Below are positions 32,860-41,971 of a stretch of 64,000 bases of DNA, piece after piece. Position 1 is the first letter of the stretch, and each line of letters begins with the position of its first letter. Below the pieces are notes generated by a model, which ran no database searches, was not told the origin of the DNA, and saw nothing but the letters and a program-made list of their open reading frames with translations. The position numbers and the translations under genes are program-made. The DNA comes from Lampris incognitus. Lineage: Eukaryota > Chordata > Actinopteri > Lampriformes > Lampridae. The stretch lies in NCBI RefSeq assembly GCF_029633865.1, contig NC_079214.1:30884457-30948456 (forward strand), written 5' to 3'.

Positions 32860-34550
32860 TCAGGTTCCTGTCATGCTCCTCTTCGCTTCTCCGTAGACTG
32901 TGATATCATCGGCTATGCTGACGACACCGTCGAGCCCTTCCAGGATTTGGTCCATCTTTGCCTGGAAGAGATCTCGAGAGACACAGAGACCAAATGGCAA
33001 ACGTTTCCAGCAGTATCTACCAAATGGAGTTCGGAATGTGGTTAGCAGTTGTGACTCTTCCTCTAGGTGTATTGACCAATATCCAGCTTTTGCGTCAAGT
33101 TTGCTGAATATTTTTGCATTTGCAAACTTTGGGTTCAGTTCCTCCACAGTAGGAATCTTGTGTGGGCATCTCCTAAGGCTGGCATTAAGCTTTTGGGGGT
33201 CTAAGCATATGCGAAGGGAACCGTCTTTCTTTGTGCTGTATGCCAGACTCGAGCACCAGTCTGTGTGCTGTTCTACTTTTCTTAACACATCTTGTTCGAC
33301 TAGGTTATTCAGTTCATCTTTCAGTTTGTCTTTGATGTGAATGCTGCACTTACGTGGTGGGTCTATGAATGGTTCAGCATCCTTTTTCAGGAAGAGCTTG
33401 GCCTTTCCACTGAAGTTGCCAATTTTGTCAAACTGGTCTGGGTATGCTCTCTTTAGGTCTGCACTGTTAGATATGGTCATTTTGGGTTTTGTCTGTCTTG
33501 TGTTGACTTTTTTCTGGTTTGCATGTCCTTTCTCAGTCACTTCATCTACATTGACAGTCACTAGGTTTAACAGTTCACATGTTGGCAGCCCCACTATAGC
33601 TGGCTGTGGTACGTCTACAACATAGAACTTTGCATTGATCCATTTGGATTCTTTGTACTGGCATGGAATGTCAATTGTGCCTAGGCAGGGGATGGCGTGA
33701 CCACTGTATGCAGATAGCCTCCTGTTGGTTTTTTTCAGTCGTTTCTGGGTGCATGCATTTTCACCGTACATCTGCTTGAAGGTACGCAATGGGAGTGTGT
33801 TGCCTGACGCACCTGTGTCTATCTTCAGACGTAGTGTGTATCCACGACCAGGTAGGTCAGGTGGTGTCACCTTCAGGACTGTGTACGCCTCCTCTCTGGC
33901 CGGCTTGCTGTCTATGCTATGCATGCACTTTTCACTGATAGTTATGGAGTGGAACTGTTTCTGGTAAGTACTTTCGTTCTCACTGTCTGTTTCACTGCTA
34001 CTCTCTACAGCATGTATGCGAGTCTTGCTCTGTTGCTTTTTGTCTATATAGGTTTTGCGCTTGTGCTGTTTGTCTTGTGGTGTGTGGGACTTACTTCCTC
34101 CGCTCCTACTCTGGCTGGAGTGTTCCTGGCGCTCTCGTTTGGCCTTCCTGCAGCACCGCTCCCAGTGACCTTTTGCACCACACGCATTGCATTCATCATC
34201 ATATGCAGGACATCGACGTGGTTTGTGGCTTCTCCCACAGTTACGACATATGCGGTCCCTGTCCACAGCGTGGATTCTCTCATTGTGTGACAGGCTAAGT
34301 TTGTCTAACTGTTCATTGCCTGCTGTCAGGGCTTCATATTTTCGTCCCTCGGCCAGAACCTCTGCTAAGGAATATCCTTTTGGTTTGCTGTATAGATCAT
34401 TCCTCAGGGCATCATGGGGAGTGCTCACAATAATAAGCTCAATCATACGCTCGTTAAGCTCTTCGTCTGAAAACTGACATTTCTGTGCTAGTGTTCTGGC
34501 TCTGGTCACAAAATCATCAATATTCTCATCTGGTTTCTGTGTTGCATCAG
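32860..34550 (-). CDS. Gypsy gag C-terminus, protease and first half of RT
   Basis: The frame covers the capsid end, two zinc knuckles (CRNCGRSHKPRRC and CNACGAKGHWERC), an aspartic protease with LKIDTGASGNTLPL, then RT with CLDPQKLNASLRRC, FSKLDAKAGYWSI (first catalytic Asp), RLPFGLCVSRDLFQ and VSIADDITVYG (catalytic ADD). The first ATG in the frame is at 34509, but homology begins upstream of it, as expected for a shifted gag-pol. The frame is lost just after the ADD box, near 32875. Confidence 0.92.
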
Positions 34551-34829
34551 TTGCAGTCTATGGATTCTGAAATTTACGTTCAACTTTAGCTGTTTTTCAA
34601 AGAAGTCCCATAGTTTGGCAGGCTTTTTCTTTTCATCATCAGTGAGACCACTGGCGTTCAGTCTTTTTAATCCTTCATCTCCGATTCCACGACATATTTC
34701 CCTAGCTTGTTTAGCTGCGCCATTTATTTCTTCATCTTCTAAATACAGAGTCATTTTCTGTTTATACAGTGAAATTGCCTCACCCAGGTCCGGGTCTGAC
34801 CAATTCATCGTCGGTAGATGCGATGCCAT
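34506..34829 (-). CDS. Gypsy gag, N-terminal part
   Basis: A 107-codon frame starts MASHLPTMNWSDPDLGEA and includes FKQ/YKQKMTLYLEDEE-type capsid sequence and KPAKLWDFFEKQLKLNVNF. The frame is lost in the last ~15 residues; the following frame picks up with QKPDENIDDFVTRA-like sequence. The break is an indel near 34540 and not a programmed site that I can recognise. Confidence 0.85.
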   Translation of the reverse strand: MASHLPTMNWSDPDLGEAISLYKQKMTLYLEDEEINGAAKQAREICRGIGDEGLKRLNASGLTDDEKKKPAKLWDFFEKQLKLNVNFRIHRLQLMQHRNQMRILMIL

Positions 34830-34974
34830 GACGTCTCCTGTTGCTAGCTAGCTAGTTAGCTTTGCGGCTAGCTCAGCTCCGGCACTCTTGCTTGAATGAT
34901 GACATAAATTATCCACGGACAATTTTATCAGTCTATCTTCATTCTTCATAGAGAGTACTTTACCGCTGCCACCA

Positions 34975-35165
34975 TGAAGTAATACTTGGAGTAGTATTGG
35001 TCGAGGATCAATGACCACACCGGGTTATAGAACTCAGGTTTAATCGTGGCTCAGTAGGCAGACGTAATAACCATATATGGTAGTGGTGTAACCATAATAA
35101 CAGTCCGGGTAGTACATAACACCTAGTGTAGTTCCAGTGTATATACATGGCGTTATATCACTACA
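34975..35165 (-). repeat. Gypsy 5' LTR
   Basis: 191 bp, near-identical to 30473-30663, followed directly by the primer-site candidate. Confidence 0.95.
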
Positions 35166-35788
35166 CTCTCTGCTGCTCCGCCTCGCGTCCGACGGGTCAT
35201 GATACTCCATGGACCAAAAACATCGATCCCCACATGAGTGAAAGGAGGGTCCACAGCCAATCTGTCAGCTGGCAGACCTGACATCTTTTGAACTTCAGAT
35301 TTCCCTCTTAACTTCTTACAGACGACACATTTGAAGATGATGCTTGAGACGAGTCGTTTCCCTACTACAATCCATACACCAGCAGAGCGCAGGGCGCCTT
35401 CGGTAAAGTGGCATCCCTGGTGATCTACTTTCCCGTGATAGTGCCGGACTAGGAGAGTGCTTACATGATGACCGGCAGGTAAGATGAGTGGATGTTTCTC
35501 TTCGTCTTCCAGATCGGCCTTGTGCATCCGACCTCCCACTCTGAGCAACCCATCCTTGTCAAGGAAGGGGTCCAGTTGCACGAGAGGACTTTGACACCGA
35601 ATGCTGATGCCCTCATTTATGCATTTGAGCTCTTCTTTATACATCTCTTCCTGCACTGCCTTGATGATGGTTGACTTGGCTTGACAGCACTCCGAGTTGA
35701 GTGGCTGACTACATTTATGCCATCCTTTACACATATCAGTTTGAGTCTTGTTGGAGAATGAGCGGGCCACATGAATGAGACTTGCCAT
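35166..35788 (-). CDS. BEL/Pao integrase, N-terminal part, cut by the Gypsy insertion
   Basis: Contains the zinc-binding H-H-C-C set (RHYHGKVDHQGCHFT, then KCVVCKKLRGK) and the first catalytic Asp in FTHVGIDVFGPW. The frame reaches TRRTRGGAAE at 35166, where the Gypsy element is inserted. The remainder continues at 30472. Confidence 0.9.
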
Positions 35789-35796
35789 GCCTCTTA

Positions 35797-36474
35797 CTAG
35801 ACTCTTCCAAGTAGAGAACCGTTCGAATCTTTGAGGACTAAGAGGCTGTTCTGGACCTTGGTTGCGTGAGAAGAGACTTGGGGTAGGATCTGCTTATCCA
35901 TATCCAGCTGCACAAGGTCAAAGGACTCTGGCTCCTCAAATTGAACCTTGTTTGGCTGACTGAGAAATGCGGGGCCAGAAAACCAACTGGATGAGGGGAG
36001 GCAAGAAGCAGGGATTGGCCTGGTTCCATAGTCTGCTGGGTTCTCGCTAGTTGCGACATACTGCCACTGATTAGGTTTGGTGGAGCTCCGTATGCAAGCC
36101 ACTCTATTAGCTACATAGGTGTAGAACCTCCTGGAGCTGTTGAGGATGTAGCCAAGAACAATGCGACTGTCTGTAAAGAACCTGACTGCTTGCAGCTCTA
36201 AGTCTATTTCAGATTGAATCAAGTCTGCCAATTCAACTGCCAAAACAGCTGCACACAGTTCCAAATGCGGCACAGTGTGCATGGGTTGAGGGGCCAGCTT
36301 TGATTTTGCCATGACAAAACCTACGTGCCATTTTTCTTCAGAGTCCAAGACACGCAGGTATGCTACAGCAGCTATAGCCACAGTAGATGCATCAGAAAAA
36401 ACACACAGCTCTATCCATTTGCATCCTGACATAGAGACTGGTGTGTATGCTCTCTGCATGTGGATCTCTCCCAA
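35797..36474 (-). CDS. BEL/Pao RNase H domain
   Basis: Motifs VFSDASTVAIAAVAYL (Asp), PHLELCAAVLAVELA (Glu) and VRFFTDSRIVLGYI (Asp) mark the RNase H catalytic set, followed by NRVACIRSSTKPNQWQYV and NPADYGTRP. It is in frame with the RT apart from one stop. The end is shifted near 35845 before the integrase. Confidence 0.9.
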   Translation of the reverse strand: MGEIHMQRAYTPVSMSGCKWIELCVFSDASTVAIAAVAYLRVLDSEEKWHVGFVMAKSKLAPQPMHTVPHLELCAAVLAVELADLIQSEIDLELQAVRFFTDSRIVLGYILNSSRRFYTYVANRVACIRSSTKPNQWQYVATSENPADYGTRPIPASCLPSSSWFSGPAFLSQPNKVQFEEPESFDLVQLDMDKQILPQVSSHATKVQNSLLVLKDSNGSLLGRV

Positions 36475-36492
36475 GTCAGTTAAAGAGGCAGT

Positions 36493-37866
36493 TCATGCCT
36501 TCCACTGGGACTCTTTCTCTGGTGGGAGTGGAGCATCCCACTCATACTGCTCTGAGGAAAGGTCTCTTACTAAGGCCTTGCCTTGCACTGTTATGGGTGA
36601 GGCAAACCCAAGGGGATCATACAGACTATTTACGGTGGACAGTGTGCCTCTACGAGTGAATGGTTTAACATCTTGTGACATTCTGAAGGTGAAACTGTCT
36701 CTCTGGAGTTCCCAGCTTAAACCCAGACTCTGTTGGAGGGGCAAGGGGTCTGCTCCCAAGTCAAGATCCTTAAAGTCATTTGCTCGTTCTTCCTCAGGAA
36801 AGGCTTCCATGACCTTTGTGCTATTTGAAGCGATCTTATGAAGTCTCAAGTTGGATTCAGCCAGGAGCGCCTTAGTGCGCTGCAAGAGATCAATAGCTTC
36901 ATTTTCCCTTGACACAGAGATCAATCCATCATCAACATAAAAATTCCTGAAGACGAACTCCTTTGCATCTGTTCCATGTTCCTCTTGGCCATGTTCTGCC
37001 GACCTCCTCAGGCCATACGTTGCTACAGTTGGTGATGGGCTATTCCCAAAGACGTGCACGGTCATCCAATAGTCAATGATTTCTTTCTCTGGATCATTGT
37101 CTCGGTGCCACAGGAAACGGAGGAAATTGCGATGGTCCTCCCTGACTTTAAAGCCATAGAACATCTGTTCTACATCGGCGGTGACGGCAATCTGTTCTCT
37201 TCTGAACCTCAGTAGGACTCCCACAAGAGTGTTGTTGAGGTTGGGTCCACTGAGAAGCATGTTGTTCAAGGACGTTCCCTTATATTCAGCGCTGGAATCG
37301 AAAACCACTCTTATTTTACCTGGTTTCTGGGGGTGGTAAACACCAAAGGTAGGTAAGTACCAACACTCTTGCTCTGGCTGCAGGGAAGGAGCTGGCTGTG
37401 CCTGGTGTTTGTCAATGACCTTCTGCATAAAGTCAAAGAAATGGCCTTTCATTTCAGGTCTCCTTCTACACGAGCGTTGGAGAGAGGTAAGCCGCTGGGA
37501 TGCCTGTTGTCTATTATTCGGAAGAGGCTTGCGAGGTGAATGAAAAGGCAGCAGTGCTACCCAATGGTTTTCATTGTCCAGGTACACTTCGTTTTCCATG
37601 ATTCTGAGAAAGTTGTTATCATCTATTGACAGGGCTGGTTTGTCATCATCAGGCGTTTTCTGGAATGCATGTTCACCCAGATCATCCAGTCTTGGCCCTG
37701 GAAAAACCTCCTGAGTGTGAGGATGAGTTAGAAAGCTTTGCTTGGCTGGAGTATCAAGTCTGTCCTTGACGTGGATAATGTTGGTGCACGGCTTAAGAAA
37801 GGAAGAGCGTCCATTTTGAAGAACGTGTTTTGTAGACGTTGACTCTCTCAGTCTTGTGTGCACCAT
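36493..37866 (-). CDS. BEL/Pao reverse transcriptase
   Basis: A 457-codon frame covers a pre-RT linker and the RT. Motifs in order are WYLPTFGVYHPQKPGKIRVV (fingers), FDSSAEYKGTSLNNMLLSGP, ADVEQMFYGFKV (first catalytic Asp), GNSPSPTVATYGLR, and FYVDDGLISV (catalytic YVDD). The active-site aspartates are intact. A single in-frame TGA at about 36490 separates it from RNase H. Confidence 0.92.
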   Translation of the reverse strand: MVHTRLRESTSTKHVLQNGRSSFLKPCTNIIHVKDRLDTPAKQSFLTHPHTQEVFPGPRLDDLGEHAFQKTPDDDKPALSIDDNNFLRIMENEVYLDNENHWVALLPFHSPRKPLPNNRQQASQRLTSLQRSCRRRPEMKGHFFDFMQKVIDKHQAQPAPSLQPEQECWYLPTFGVYHPQKPGKIRVVFDSSAEYKGTSLNNMLLSGPNLNNTLVGVLLRFRREQIAVTADVEQMFYGFKVREDHRNFLRFLWHRDNDPEKEIIDYWMTVHVFGNSPSPTVATYGLRRSAEHGQEEHGTDAKEFVFRNFYVDDGLISVSRENEAIDLLQRTKALLAESNLRLHKIASNSTKVMEAFPEEERANDFKDLDLGADPLPLQQSLGLSWELQRDSFTFRMSQDVKPFTRRGTLSTVNSLYDPLGFASPITVQGKALVRDLSSEQYEWDAPLPPEKESQWKA

Positions 37867-39319
37867 CTAAACACAGCTCCCCAACTATGACCCAGCCAAG
37901 GTCAAGGCGTTGGGTAAAGGGAGCGTTGTGCGGCCCATTTAGCTGTTCACGTACCTTATGCAAGCTCAAAATGTCTCTACCTAGCAGGAGGACGATAGGA
38001 GCGCTGGTGTCAAGAGGAGGGATCTTATCAGCTACAGGGCCGAGGTGAGGGAAATAGTGAGCAAACTCAGGTGTTGGTATCTCTGATCTGTCATCAGGTA
38101 AGTTGTTGCATTCTAACAGTGTAGGGAGGGTAACCTTGGTTTCCCCGTCGAGTGATTGTATAACAACATTGCTAGCCTTCCTCCCTGCTGTCTCAACTGT
38201 ACCTGAGCACGTTTTCAGGGTGTAAGGGGATGCATTACCTTTAATGTCTAGGAGATCAAAGAATTCCGATTTCACCAGGGACCGGTTGCTTTGGTCATCA
38301 ATCACTGCATAAACTCTGCGGGATTTGTTCGGACGATCGGCATGGTATACTTTGACTAAGCCGATTTTAGAACAAGATCTGGGTTTAGTGTCTCCACCAC
38401 ATATTTCAGTGCAAATGGAAGTGACTACAGGGGATGCAGCTTCTTCACCCTCCCCACTATGTTCATCCTCAGATGTCTGTTCGGTCTGCTTACTAACTGA
38501 CCAAGGGGCCGGACCAGGATGCATTGCTGAAATGTGTCTGTCGCTTTCACATTCTTTACATTGAAGCGTTGCCTGGCAATCTTTTGCTATGTGTTTGGTG
38601 CTGTCACAACAGCGAAAGCAGGTAGAGTTCTCTTTTAGGTATGTTTTCCTTTCATCGATGTGTTTCCATCGGAAACCACGGCATTTTGACAGCGGATGTG
38701 GTTTTTTATGTAACGGGCATTGCTTGTTTGGCTCATCCCTGACTGAAGCCTTGCTATTTTGTGAGCCTGTAGCAGAGGCTGTGACCTCTGTTTTCCCAAC
38801 TGACACAGCTGTTTTGCTGGCCCATTTCGATGCTCTTTCTCTCTGAGCATAGTTTGCAGTAGTAGAAAGACTTAATGCAAAACTGGGGTAATTTCTAGCT
38901 TTAGCCTGAGAGCATACGAAGTCCACAAAAAAGCTAAATGGTGGGAAGGGAACATGATTGTCATCCTTATACTTAGATCCCTGACTGATCCAGCGTTCCC
39001 TCAAAAAGACAGGGAGCTTTTCGATTATTGGGATGACACCCCTTGCTGTGTCGAGATAGGCGAGCCCTGGTAGAAGTCCCCCTGATTTGGCTGCATCTAG
39101 CTCTCTTAACAAGTCTCCTAGTTCTCTGAGCTGGAGAGTGTCTTTGTTAGAGATGGCTGGGAAAGACTCTAATCTCTTTAGTAGAGCATCTTCTATTACC
39201 TCTGGGCTCCCATAAGCCTCTTTTATCGCCCCCATATCATTAAAACTCCTGCTCTTGGGTTTGTTACATGCACTGACCTTATTCTCTTGGCTTGAGCTGA
39301 TGACTCGGGCCCGAGCCAC
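37793..39319 (-). CDS. BEL/Pao gag C-terminus, zinc knuckle and aspartic protease
   Basis: The frame overlaps the previous one and continues it after a shift near 39230. It includes the rest of the capsid (EAYGSPEVIEDALLKRLESF), zinc-binding segments CPLHKKPHPLSKC and CFRCCDSTKHIAKDC (CCHC-like) and CKECESDRH. A retropepsin-like domain follows with AVIDDQSNRSLVK as the catalytic region and VLLLGRDILSLH downstream. The DDQS site is the usual BEL form. It is shifted out of frame near 37830, before the RT. Confidence 0.88.
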   Translation of the reverse strand: MARARVISSSQENKVSACNKPKSRSFNDMGAIKEAYGSPEVIEDALLKRLESFPAISNKDTLQLRELGDLLRELDAAKSGGLLPGLAYLDTARGVIPIIEKLPVFLRERWISQGSKYKDDNHVPFPPFSFFVDFVCSQAKARNYPSFALSLSTTANYAQRERASKWASKTAVSVGKTEVTASATGSQNSKASVRDEPNKQCPLHKKPHPLSKCRGFRWKHIDERKTYLKENSTCFRCCDSTKHIAKDCQATLQCKECESDRHISAMHPGPAPWSVSKQTEQTSEDEHSGEGEEAASPVVTSICTEICGGDTKPRSCSKIGLVKVYHADRPNKSRRVYAVIDDQSNRSLVKSEFFDLLDIKGNASPYTLKTCSGTVETAGRKASNVVIQSLDGETKVTLPTLLECNNLPDDRSEIPTPEFAHYFPHLGPVADKIPPLDTSAPIVLLLGRDILSLHKVREQLNGPHNAPFTQRLDLGWVIVGELCLDGAHKTERVNVYKTRSSKWTLFLS

Positions 39320-39836
39320 TTGACGAGGAGATTGAGCTCTTCCTGGTCATTCAGATTCAGGTGCCTTGTGGCTGACAGGAAAGATGATTTCCATGCCCAG
39401 AAATTCTCTGGACGATCATCAAAGGTGAGGAGCCCAGAGCTCACCATCTCTTCCCTTATAAAATACTGGGCAAGGTCAGGAGTTTGGGGCACAGGTGAGT
39501 ATTTATCCAGGGCCTGAACAGACCTATGCTGAGCTGCAGGTGAGTGTTCACCATAGTGGGCCTGGACAGGAGGGTACTGAGATGTGAGTAAGAACTTGCT
39601 ATGCTGGCCCTGATCAGGAGGAAGCTGAGAGGCAGGCAGGTGCTCGCCACATTGGATCTGAACAGGGGTGCGCTGAACCGCAGCTAAGTATTTTAGATGC
39701 TGCGCCTGTACAGAGGTAATCTCGGGCTGAGCTGAGGGTACATACTTATTGTACTGGCTTCTATCAGGAAGAGGCTGAGCTGCAGGTAAGTATTGTTTAT
39801 ACTAAACCTGTACAAAGGTGGGCTGAGCTGAATCTA
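39223..39836 (-). pseudogene. BEL/Pao gag, central part with tandem repeats
   Basis: This resumes the gag frame left of the Tc1 insertion. Codons from about 39836 to 39480 form imperfect 18-20 residue repeats rich in Tyr, Pro, Ala and Gln (words such as KYLAAVQRTPVQ and EHLPASQLPPDQGQHSKF). Then comes capsid-like sequence REEMVSSGLLTFDDRP and ENFWAWKSSFLSA, with ELNLLVKWLGPESS. A stop (TAG near 39800) interrupts the repeat part, and the frame is lost by an indel near 39230. Confidence 0.8.
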
Positions 39837-41033
39837 CACTACCGTTCAAAAGTTTGGGATCACCCAAACAATTTTGTGTTTTCCATGAAAAGTCACACTT
39901 ATTCACCACCATATGTTGTGAAATGAATAGAAAATAGAGTCAAGACATTGACAAGGCTAGAAATAATGATTTGTATTTGAAATAAGATTTTTTTTACATC
40001 AAACTTTGCTTTCGTCAAAGAATCCTCCATTTGCAGCAATTACAGCATTGCAGACCTTTGGCATTCTAGCTGTTAATTTGTTGAGGTAATCTGGAGAAAT
40101 TGCACCCCACGCTTCCAGAAGCAGCTCCCACAAGTTGGATTGGTTGGATGGGCACTTCTTTGAGCAGATTGAGTTTCTGGAGCATCACATTTGTGGGGTC
40201 AATTAAACGCTCAAAATGGCCAGAAAAAGAGAACTTTCATCTGAAACTCGACAGTCTATTCTTGTTCTTAGAAATGAAGGCTATTCCATGCGAGAAATTG
40301 CTAAGAAATTGAAGATTTCCTACACCGGTGTGTACTACTCCCTTCAGAGGACAGCACAAACAGGCTCTAACCAGAGTAGAAAAAGAAGTGGGAGGCCACG
40401 TTGCACAACTGAGCAAGAAGATAAGTACATTAGAGTCTCTAGTTTGAGAAACAGATGCCTCACAGGCCCCCAACTGGCATCTTCATTAAATAGTACCTGT
40501 TAGAGCCTGTTTGTGCTGTCCTCTGAAGGGAGTAGTACACACCGGTGTAGGAAATCTTCAATTTCTTAGCAATTTCTCGCATGGAATAGCCTTCATTTCT
40601 AAGAACAAGAATAGACTGTCGAGTTTCAGATGAAAGTTCTCTTTTTCTGGCCATTTTGAGCGTTTAATTGACCCCACAAATGTGATGCTCCAGAAACTCA
40701 ATCTGCTCAAAGAAGTGCCCATCCAACCAATCCAACTTGTGGGAGCTGCTTCTGGAAGCGTGGGGTGCAATTTCGCCAGATTACCTCAACAAATTAACAG
40801 CTAGAATGCCAAAGGTCTGCAATGCTGTAATTGCTGCAAATGGAGGATTCTTTGACGAAAGCAAAGTTTGATGTAAAAAAAATCTTATTTCAAATACAAA
40901 TCATTATTTCTAACCTTGTCAATGTCTTGACTCTATTTTCTATTCATTTCACAACATATGGTGGTGAATAAGTGTGACTTTTCATGGAAAACACGAAATT
41001 GTTTGGGTGATCCCAAACTTTTGAATGGTAGTG
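39837..41033 (+). mobile_element. Palindromic (fold-back) Tc1-derived element, copy 1
   Basis: 1197 bp flanked by TA. Arms 39837-40371 and 40499-41033 are inverted repeats of 535 bp each around a 127-bp spacer (40372-40498). Both ends read CACTACCGTTCAAAAG or, at the right end, its near-complement. Each arm holds the 5' UTR and the start of a Tc1 transposase (MARKRELSSETRQSILVL, then MREIAKKLKISYTGVYY, a helix-turn-helix). The spacer continues it to SLRNRCLTGPQLASSLN. The DDE nuclease half is absent, so it is non-autonomous. It sits in the BEL gag region. Confidence 0.93.
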
Positions 41034-41894
41034 TATATATTCCTGCTTTGTGACAAGTACATTTGAGGCAGCAAGAGCTAGGTTGCGCTCCTCTTCTCTG
41101 GGTTTATGATCGACTATGCCTTCACAAATGTTTTGCATTGTATTAACAACACTGTCAATAAGTGGTGGGGGCAGGGCTTTTAATATTTTACCCTGCACGA
41201 CTGGCTGCAACGACATAACATTGTAAAGCTCCTGTCGAGCATTTTGTTCAAACGACTGAGTGTTTATATAGTCTCTGGTGCGTTGGAATGGGTCATCTTG
41301 TGTTAAGTCTTGTAACTCACCATGAGAGTCTTTTACCCAAAACTCAGCTGCGGCTGCCTCCTCATAAACAGCTGCCTCTTTTAAAGCTGCTGTGGCTTCC
41401 TTCTGCTGCCTTAAAACATGAAGATCTGCTTCGATCTTTGCCTTTTGCATCATCATTGCTGCCTCCTTCTCTGCATAGGATACCTTTATCTTAGCTGCCT
41501 CTGCTTTGGCTTTAGCCTTTGTGGCAGCAGCACTGTGGTATGACCGTGATGTTGAAGAGGATTTGCGAGAGCTGGAGACTGACGCTCGAGACCTTGTATG
41601 CAGGCTCATCTGAGATGGACGTTCATCAGTAGTTGAGGCTTGAGTTGACCTACGAGTTGCTTCTGAGGGAGGAAACCCCGCCTGCAGGTCTGGTGGAAGT
41701 TCACTAGCGTTGCCGGGAACCTGAGACGCCAGCTGTGGTTGAGAGAGGCGTTCCTTGTTGTTGCTGCGGGCCCCAGATTCCGTGTGCGGGTGAGACAGGA
41801 CGTCGTCGTTGTTAGGGTTCAGGGGCTCCGTCTGCAGTTGAGACTGGCGTTCACCGTTGCTGCACCGTTGCTGCTCAAGGTGGCTCCTCTTCAC
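41034..41894 (-). CDS. BEL/Pao gag, N-terminal part, cut by a Tc1 insertion
   Basis: The open frame starts at ATG 41892-41894 and runs 287 codons to the insertion at 41033. The first third is Ser/Gln/Asn-rich. The middle (about 41560-41340) is a long Ala/Lys/Glu-rich coiled coil (AAATKAKAKAEAAKIKVSYA, then EKEAAMMMQKAKIEADLHVL). This precedes a globular part with DPFQRTRDYINTQSFEQ. Coiled-coil-plus-capsid layout fits the structural protein of fish BEL elements. The frame runs a further 30 codons into the inserted Tc1 before a stop. Confidence 0.85.
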
Positions 41895-41971
41895 AGCATT
41901 ACGTGATGGAATGCAGAGTGCTGATTACAGTTATTTTGCAGTCTTCTCCCGCTGGGTGGTTATCATTTTAC

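Larger units (their letters stand above)
30473..35165 (-). mobile_element. Ty3/Gypsy LTR retrotransposon inserted in the BEL integrase
   Basis: A complete 4693-bp element runs leftward: 5' LTR 34975-35165, gag, pol, 3' LTR 30473-30663. The 191-bp LTRs start TGTAGTGATATAACG and end TATTACTTCA on the minus strand. They differ at about five sites, all transitions. The target duplication is CTCTC at 30468-30472 and 35166-35170. A TGGTGGCAGCGGTAAAGT primer-site candidate follows the 5' LTR; I could not assign its tRNA. A polypurine tract AAACAGGGGGGA precedes the 3' LTR. Domain order PR-RT-RH-IN defines Ty3/Gypsy. Frame breaks near 34540 and 32875 disable it. Confidence 0.93.

Noticed and set aside
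31776-34477. Several plus-strand ORFs of 60-146 codons
   Set aside because: They are antisense shadows of the Gypsy gag-pol frames.
36311-38846. Plus-strand ORFs opposite the BEL pol
   Set aside because: Shadows of the RT and RNase H frames on the minus strand.
41034-41971. BEL gag as a host coiled-coil gene
   Set aside because: Flanking LTRs, target duplication and collinear protease-RT-RNase H-integrase show that it belongs to the retrotransposon.
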